DNA of 64,000 nt, from positions 1 through 64,000 of the forward strand of contig JANVCC010000030.1 of assembly GCA_025345505.1 (NCBI GenBank). The letters are read 5' to 3'. A program made the position numbers and the translations under genes. The stretch comes from Todiramphus chloris collaris. Its lineage: Eukaryota; Chordata; Aves; Coraciiformes; Alcedinidae. A model generated the notes under the pieces. That model did not search any database, was not told the DNA's origin, and saw nothing but the letters and a program-made list of their open reading frames with translations. This document shows positions 58,301-64,000 of this stretch, piece after piece. The first letter of the stretch is position 1, and each line of letters begins with the position of its first letter.

Positions 58301-61300
58301 AAAGCCATTGCCTTTCTGTGCAAAACCGTATCACTTGCAGACTCTCCTCTTCATTATCAATTGCTTGGAAGGGAGGAAATACAGCTTGTACAATTATAAC
58401 CCTACCTGGTTTAATAATTTCTGCCTAATATTCTTTTCTAAACAGATTATATTATTTGTTTCTAACAAGAGGAGAGGGAAAAATGAAGCATGTCGGGCCA
58501 TTATTCTCTAGACTTCTCTAAAAGAATTTTCTGGTCATTTTATTAACACAACAACACCTCAAACACATTGAAGTTAGACAAAGGTAATAAAACTGCTAGG
58601 CAACATTTTAATGTAAGGAGGGCAAGGATAATTTAAAGAGCATGTAGCTTAAGAATTCTGTAAATAAGGAAGAAGTTAACTGATATAGAATGAGTTTTGT
58701 CTCATTATTAATAGCAAGCTCCCTCATAAGAGCAATAAATTACACAGCGCTGAACTAGAAAATGAATTAGGCTCCCAATACTCTTGGAGCTTTTTAAACT
58801 GAACTTCTACTGACTCTAACTGGTCTCTGATGAGGATTTGTCTATGATACATGGCTAAATGTCTCCCTAAAGGACAATGGTTCAAATCTAGAACAATTCA
58901 GCTTTGAATGTACTCTAGGCTATCTAAGTAGAGAATTTAGCCTGTCCAAGGGAACTTTTCCTTACAGCTCTGGTCATCCTGCTCCTGGACAAGAATCAGC
59001 ATACTCAATACCCTGTTTAATAGTGATAGACTTTCAATCACACCAAATCATGAATGGTTGAGGATGGAAAGGATCTCTTAAAATCATCTAGTCTAACCCC
59101 TCTGCCCAAGCAGGGTCACCTAGAGCACGCTGTCCAGCGTATGACCATATCTCTTTAAAGGGCTTTCGTGAAAGTGCATGAAAATATAGAAATAAATGTA
59201 TTTTATGAGAGGATATTAACATATACTTCCTCTTGTTATTTTCTAGCAGAGCTAAAAAAGGTCTTAGAATGGCACTAGGTGGTATGAGCCCCCAGGTCCT
59301 TCACTCCTGAAATCTTATAATCTTTTTATTAATGGCCTTAAACAGCAAGGAAAGAAAAACATAATTTGCATACATTGCACAAGTGTCCATTCACTCAGCA
59401 ATTCACTAGTTGGTAGGAACACTTTATATTCATGTATGTGAAGAGATACACAGAAATGACAACAATGCACTGCAAAAGCTTCACATCAAAATGCTGCTGC
59501 CATCTTGAATGTATTCAGGTTTTGGTTGATTTGGGTTTTCTAGGAGGAAGATGGGGAATGGCAGGAAGCAACTGTAATTGTGTCTTCTCATAGTTTGAGT
59601 TTATTTTCACGAATTTATAAACTTCTCGTTAAAATATCTTGAGGTGATTCTCTGATTCCTGCAGACACTAGTGACCTGGGATGGTGACAAACTGGTATGT
59701 GTTCAGAAAGGAGAAAAGAAAAACAGGGGCTGGAAGCATTGGATTGAAGGAGACCTACTGCATCTGGTAAGGGCTTCTGTACAGAGATACAGCACGGAAC
59801 AGACTACAAAAATGTACCATTTTGTGTTTCAAAGGGTTTCTTACTTATTCTAGTTAGAATGGTCTTTATTTAAACAGCCCTGATCTCTGAACTCTGAGGA
59901 AATCCCCCCCCCTGCTACAACTCAGTTTCTTTCCACCTGCTCCCAATTAAGTCATAATCCTGCAGTGGGTTTTTTTTTTTTGCTCCAGTCCTCTGCCCTC
60001 CAGCTATTAACCCTTCTCATTATGTTGCACATCTAACATCATCTGATTTTTACATAACCACTGGTAGAAAAAAATAAAACCAGTATGGGACAGATTGCAA
60101 GAAAAATATTATTCTTTGCTCTGAGAAAAGCACTATGAAATTTTAGCATACTACACTGCAATACAGATCAGAAACCTCTGGATACTCAAGAGGATCCTGC
60201 AAACAACTAACACTGCAATTATTTTGTACTAGTACGAGAAAAGTCAAAACATCATATATCTGAGTTACTAAGCTGGAGGGCAGAGATAAATAAGGTGAGC
60301 CAAGGAGAGGCCAGAAGAGCCTATGCAGGAAATAAGCAGTCAGTGAAGACCAGAAAGATTATGAAATAATAGATACACAGTGATGATTCCTGATTTTCTT
60401 GGGAGAGCAACCAAGAAATGGGCATGATCATGATGCATGGTGCAATAGGTGGGTGCAGAAAGATTACGGAGGAGAGCTCACAGTTCTATCATTATTTGCA
60501 TCTAGATATCTACTCCTTCAAAATTTCACCCTAAAGGTAGCGGGTACGTATTGCTGTTTATACCGGGGACGAAGAGATGCAGCAACACACAAATTCAGCA
60601 AGAGCAGGCAAAAGAAGCAACTTTATTAATTTCTAACCCTGTTTTATATACCCTAGCCCCACAGGGCGATTGGTCAGTGATCACCCATCTCCTAGGGTGA
60701 TTGGCTCAAGTCCTACAACACCCATTTCAAAATATTTTTCCAATGTCCCATAAACAGAACTTAGCAAAACACCAGGTGTTGTCTAGCTTACAAAAAACAT
60801 CCTACTGTTTTTCATAACATGCATGAGAAAGGCAGGATTCTCCCCGAATACTGTGAGAAGCTGAGAAAATCCCTCTGCTAGCAGCTTTTCAGCATCCGCA
60901 GGTACGGCCAACCTCATTGCTGCAAGTCTATATGCTTGGAAGGACAAAGCAATGAATTAAAACCCGCTATCTGCCCCCTAACTAAGAGCCAACTATCCAG
61001 CAGACTTTTAAAATTCTATTTTAACGAATATTCAAAAACCAATCTAACAAAGGTTCTACATTCTGGCACGGGGATTCAGGCTAAGAATGGTGGAAACAGA
61101 CCAAGTAGATTCTTACAACAGTCTTCAGAAACTCTATGGTGCGTTTGGCCAATTGCTAGCCAAAAAGCCAGCTCCAGCTCACTTCAAAGCCTTACCTGGC
61201 CCAGGAGTGCTGGCTAATCAGAAGACTATCCAGCCTGACTGCACTGCAATGTGTAGGTGTGCTAATGTTTAAGGGGTCAGCTGCAGCACGGGGCAAAACT

Positions 61301-61801
61301 GTGTATTGTTCTGGTCCTTGAAAAATGGCTGGTCTCGGCTCTGAAATAGAACGTCCTCGGTTTTAAAGCATCCTCCGCTTTTTCTTAATTTCCTTGTTTC
61401 ATTGCTTCTCATGAATTATGAGGTAACATGTGAATTATAAACTATTTCAGCATATTGTTGCAATAACAGAGCATGAAAAAAGACTTGCATTAAAGAGCAA
61501 TTTTTATGCATTTTTCATGTTTATTCTTCTTTGAGCTCAATTCAAGTGTCAAAACCTAATTACTGCAACATGTGGCGTGTGCCTGCTGATTGGTTACATT
61601 TAATACACTATTCCTTACACTCTCTGTTTCATAAGTGTATCTTCTTATTGCCATGGCTCAGATGTGGTAATTTCTGGTGGGATATGCTGTGTATGAAAAA
61701 AAACAGCTTGCATCACTATATTCTTACAAGTTTTTTCCCTACTGTAGGAGCTGACATGTGAAGACCAGGTGTGCCATCAGATATTTAAGAAGAAAAACTA
61801 A
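52304..61801 (+). CDS. RBP2: RBP2, cellular retinol-binding protein 2 (CRBP2)
   Basis: A cytosolic carrier of retinol and retinal, in mammals abundant in absorptive cells of the small intestine, feeding LRAT for retinyl-ester export; it also binds monoacylglycerols. Exons 52304-52376, 56474-56652, 59665-59766 and 61748-61801 (73, 179, 102 and 54 bases) give 135 residues. The start has an ideal context (GCCACCATG). It reads [20 protein letters not shown], then [11 protein letters not shown] and [17 protein letters not shown], as in mammalian RBP2. By numbering without Met, Lys40, Thr51, Thr53, Arg58 and Trp106 are kept, but position 108, normally Gln, is His (CAT at 59737-59739). No break in the gene is visible. 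Intron 3 carries an antisense solo LTR. Confidence 0.97.
52377..56473 (+). other. RBP2: RBP2 intron 1
   Basis: This 4.1-kb intron has no recognisable gene or CR1. It holds nuclear-receptor half-sites (CCAGGTCAAAG near 53848 and TCAAGGTCA at 53881-53889) and a likely conserved block at about 55190-55570. Confidence 0.75.
55190..55570. promoter_or_regulatory. Possible conserved non-coding element with octamer and TAAT/E-box palindrome
   Basis: Dense motifs: octamer ATTTGCAT (55375-55382), E-box CCAGCTGG (55407-55414), and the 17-base perfect-arm palindrome TAATGC-AGCTG-GCATTA (55438-55454) that frames a CAGCTG E-box with two homeodomain cores. There is no repeat signature. Conservation is not tested. 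Confidence 0.3.
56474..56652 (+). CDS. RBP2: RBP2 exon 2
   Basis: Encodes residues 25-84 ([19 protein letters not shown] to LDNRVVK). Gly25 replaces the Asp of human. The acceptor is GGGTTTTGACAG and the donor AAAG|GTAAAA. Confidence 0.97.
56653..59664 (+). other. RBP2: RBP2 intron 2
   Basis: This 3-kb intron has one old CR1 piece at about 59045-59146. No gene is seen in the rest. Confidence 0.8.
59045..59146 (-). repeat. CR1 LINE 3' end, old, minus orientation
   Basis: AATCATGAATGGTTGAGGAT and the later CATCTAGTCTAACCCCTCTG and CAAGCAGGGTCACCTAGAGC match the complemented CR1 3' end with many substitutions. Confidence 0.8.
59665..59766 (+). CDS. RBP2: RBP2 exon 3 (carries the Gln108-to-His change)
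   Basis: Encodes residues 85-118, [18 protein letters not shown] then [16 protein letters not shown]. The codon for the usual Gln in GWKQW is CAT here, one base away from a Gln codon. The acceptor is GATTCCTGCAG and the donor TCTG|GTAAGG. Confidence 0.97.
59767..61747 (+). other. RBP2: RBP2 intron 3
   Basis: This 2-kb intron includes the antisense solo LTR at 60549-60900. The rest shows nothing recognisable. Confidence 0.85.
60543..60906 (-). mobile_element. Solo LTR, antisense in RBP2 intron 3, with target duplication
   Basis: The LTR spans 60549-60900 (352 bases), flanked by GGTACG at 60543-60548 and 60901-60906, a 6-bp target duplication. It is the same family as the LTR at 39179 but in reverse: on the - strand it starts TGCGGATGCTG and has the same paired CCAAT boxes, TATA word, AATAAA and terminal ATAAACAGC. 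There is no internal viral sequence, so it is a recombination remnant. Its polyA signal faces away from RBP2 transcription. Confidence 0.88.
61748..61801 (+). CDS. RBP2: RBP2 exon 4 and stop
   Basis: 54 bases encode residues 119-135 ([17 protein letters not shown]) and TAA at 61799-61801. The acceptor is TTTTTTCCCTACTGTAG. Confidence 0.96.
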   Translation, partial: ELTCEDQVCHQIFKKKN

Positions 61802-62011
61802 AAATGTCCAGAAAGCCACCCAGATCTTCACCGCACTATTACACCTTTATGTTCTGTCTAAGAAGAAGAGCCAGCCCAGATTTGCAATAACCCTTCAACA
61901 CTGCTATGGGAAGGTATTTCGTGCCTGTTAATGGAAACAAACATATTCTATAGAAATAACAACAAGCAGTTACAAACATCATCAAATCCTCTGCCTTTCA
62001 GTTTGGAGTTA

Positions 62012-62017
62012 AATAAA
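62012..62017 (+). terminator. RBP2: RBP2 polyadenylation signal
   Basis: AATAAA lies about 210 bases after the stop codon, followed by T-rich sequence. Confidence 0.7.
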
Positions 62018-63824
62018 AGTAATTTTCTTTCAAATAGTGCTTTCCTACATCTTTTTAATCATTTCCAGAGGACTGTCCTTTAGCAGTAAGGCTGAAAATT
62101 AACTGTCACAATTATCTCAACCACAGCGTATCACACTGCAGTGCTATGATATCATAATATATCTGGATCACTGAGTAAAAATGAATATTCATTGGACTGT
62201 TTCTGTTTACTTTAGTCCTGGATCACTAATTCCACAGTTTCAGGCAACAGAATGGCTCACTGAACACAATACATGGTCTTTCACGTTTAGGTTATGCATC
62301 TGAATTTGGCCCAGGTCTATAGCTGCTAGTAGTTCTCACCTGCTAAATGTCTCATGGCCAATATGAAATGCTGTTGCTCCTTAACATCATCTTAACATGG
62401 ATCACTGACAATGATGTTAACCTCCAGTTAGAATGGTCATCCTACTAATAATTCCAGTGGAGAAGTCCACTGTTTAAAACAAACAGTACATTCAAGAGTC
62501 ACTCCATGCTGTGAAAACTAAGGCACACTTATGGATACAAGAGGAAAACTGCAGAGTATACACAGACTGTGCATAAAGAGTAGTCAGCACGCTGCAAGAT
62601 TCGCTTGGTAAACTCCTTTCAGGGACTTTAAAAAGTCATTTCCATACAGCTCTTCTCAGTTTTATTTAGGGTTTTTCAAAAGAATTCATGTTCTTTGCTA
62701 AAGGCAAGTTTAAGTTAACGATGGATGGTGAGACTACTTCAGTAGATGGAAACCGAAAATATTCAACACAATGTGTGCACGTATTCCACAGAATGGAAGA
62801 AGGGCTGGTATGCCCAAAAGCTCATCCATTTTTTCCCAACTATATGCATTATTCCAATAAAATACGCTGTCTTTCCTGCAACCTTGACTTGCAGATGTAT
62901 GAACTTCCACATAAACTCTATCACCATTTCAGGCCCCTCTTGTCCATAGGGCCCCATCTTTTGTTAAGTATGTCAGGAGTGGAAATTCCCTAAACAGATC
63001 AATGGTAGGGAGCTGGAGAAAAGGTGGGGGAAAACCCTCTGCAGAAATGGAGGAACGTATGCTTTCTCCCCATTACCCCTGCTACTTAACCTACTCACTG
63101 TCAACAGCTCAAGATAGGAAAGGAGTGAGAGTTTTTCAGCTGAAAACAAGGTCACATCTGCAAAACCCCAAAGCTGATTAATATGTCACTAATATGTACG
63201 TGGCCATGGGCATAAAAATGCATCTGTAGGGATATATTTATGAATTGGACTTTGCTTCTCCTGATAAAAATTGACCCAGTATCAAACTTCGTGTGGACTT
63301 TGACTGAGCAATGCTCTAATGTTAGTTCACATGGACAAAACTGCACTTGGAGCTGGGAAACTCTTGACTTTTTTCCTATTCCGGTCTGACCTGGATGTTC
63401 CAGTAGAAACATTTAGATCCTGTTTCTAAGTCTTTGCTAGTTACTAAGATAAGAAGTACCACAGTTCATTAAGCTTTCAAATGTTACCAGAACGAAGTAA
63501 TCACTAGGAAATAAAATGTGCATGTTCTAATCAGTGATGTTTCTCATAGCTGGTCCTTGCCAGGAGTAAGCCTGCACAATGCAAGATTTCATAACTTTAC
63601 ACTAAACCATAAAACATATACCATGTATCACAAATAATTATCACTAATTCACAAATGATGAGTTTGAAGATGGAAAGCAAGCATTCTTCAATTGATTTCT
63701 AATTACACTTACTAGTTTTATCTAAAAGCTATGTCTGGGAAGGGAAGGAAATGAAGCAGGCAGCTGGGCACTTGAGTAGATTTTGATCAGGAGAAAACTC
63801 GAACTGATACTATTTTTTTGACAG
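62018..63824. other. Sequence downstream of RBP2
   Basis: I recognise no gene or named repeat here. Open frames on both strands at about 62690-62990 overlap one another and look like chance. Confidence 0.6.
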
Positions 63825-64000
63825 TTTTGGAAATTAAGATTCCAGATTTTTTAACAGGGAGTGAGAAAATGTACAAGGTTTTTTACTCTCCAAAACATCA
63901 TTTTCTTCCTGCACATACTGATGTGCAAGAACTTGCAGCATCCTTTACAACTGTACGCACAGAACAGGAGACAGAAGAGACATTTGTTACATTGGATTTT
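63825..64000 (+). CDS. Possible exon of an unidentified gene, cut by the window edge
   Basis: After a fair acceptor (TATTTTTTTGACAG) one frame stays open to the last base and has a protein-like composition: it includes LEIKIPDFLTGSEKMYKVFY, SPKHHFLPAHTDVQELAASF and TTVRTEQETEETFVTLDF. The frame needs one base from a preceding exon. I do not recognise the family, and it does not resemble COPB2, the next gene in human. A second forward frame is also open for about 100 bases, so chance is quite possible. Confidence 0.28.

Overview
This is vertebrate genomic DNA, most likely from a bird. Three intron-split genes lie head to tail on the + strand in the order NMNAT3, RBP1, RBP2. The same neighbours occur together in other vertebrates (human 3q23). 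The dispersed repeats are mainly 5'-truncated CR1 LINE pieces with the CR1 tail related to ATTCTATGATTCTGTG, plus two solo LTRs of one avian-type endogenous retrovirus with 6-bp target duplications. I saw no mammalian SINEs. A non-avian reptile cannot be fully excluded.

Layout. 1-2,737: sequence upstream of the NMNAT3 coding region, with a candidate upstream exon at 70-116. 2,766-17,688: NMNAT3 (NAD synthesis), four coding exons, predicted 270 aa. 17,689-19,080: NMNAT3 3' end and the short space that must hold the RBP1 promoter. 19,081-33,956: RBP1 (cellular retinol-binding protein 1), four exons, 135 aa. About 34,100-52,230: an 18-kb intergenic stretch with CR1 copies and one solo LTR but no recognisable gene. 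52,304-61,801: RBP2 (the intestinal-type cellular retinol-binding protein), four exons, 135 aa, preceded by a TATA box and a compact set of enterocyte-type sites. 61,802-64,000: RBP2 3' end, then mostly featureless DNA, with a possible first-seen exon of an unidentified gene running off the right edge.

Function. RBP1 and RBP2 are tandem paralogues with identical exon sizes (73, 179, 102 and 54 coding bases); by my count 76 of 135 residues match. Both are small cytosolic carriers that present retinol or retinal to metabolic enzymes. NMNAT3 makes NAD from NMN and ATP; its mammalian form is usually placed in mitochondria. The shared locus does not by itself show that the three work together.

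Main points of interest: RBP2 has His where the ligand-hydroxyl-binding Gln108 is expected; a well-spliced upstream exon would add an in-frame, basic N-terminus to NMNAT3; the third NMNAT3 exon is highly divergent; one LTR sits antisense inside RBP2 intron 3; and several non-coding blocks look like conserved regulatory elements. All identifications were made by eye from sequence, with no database search.
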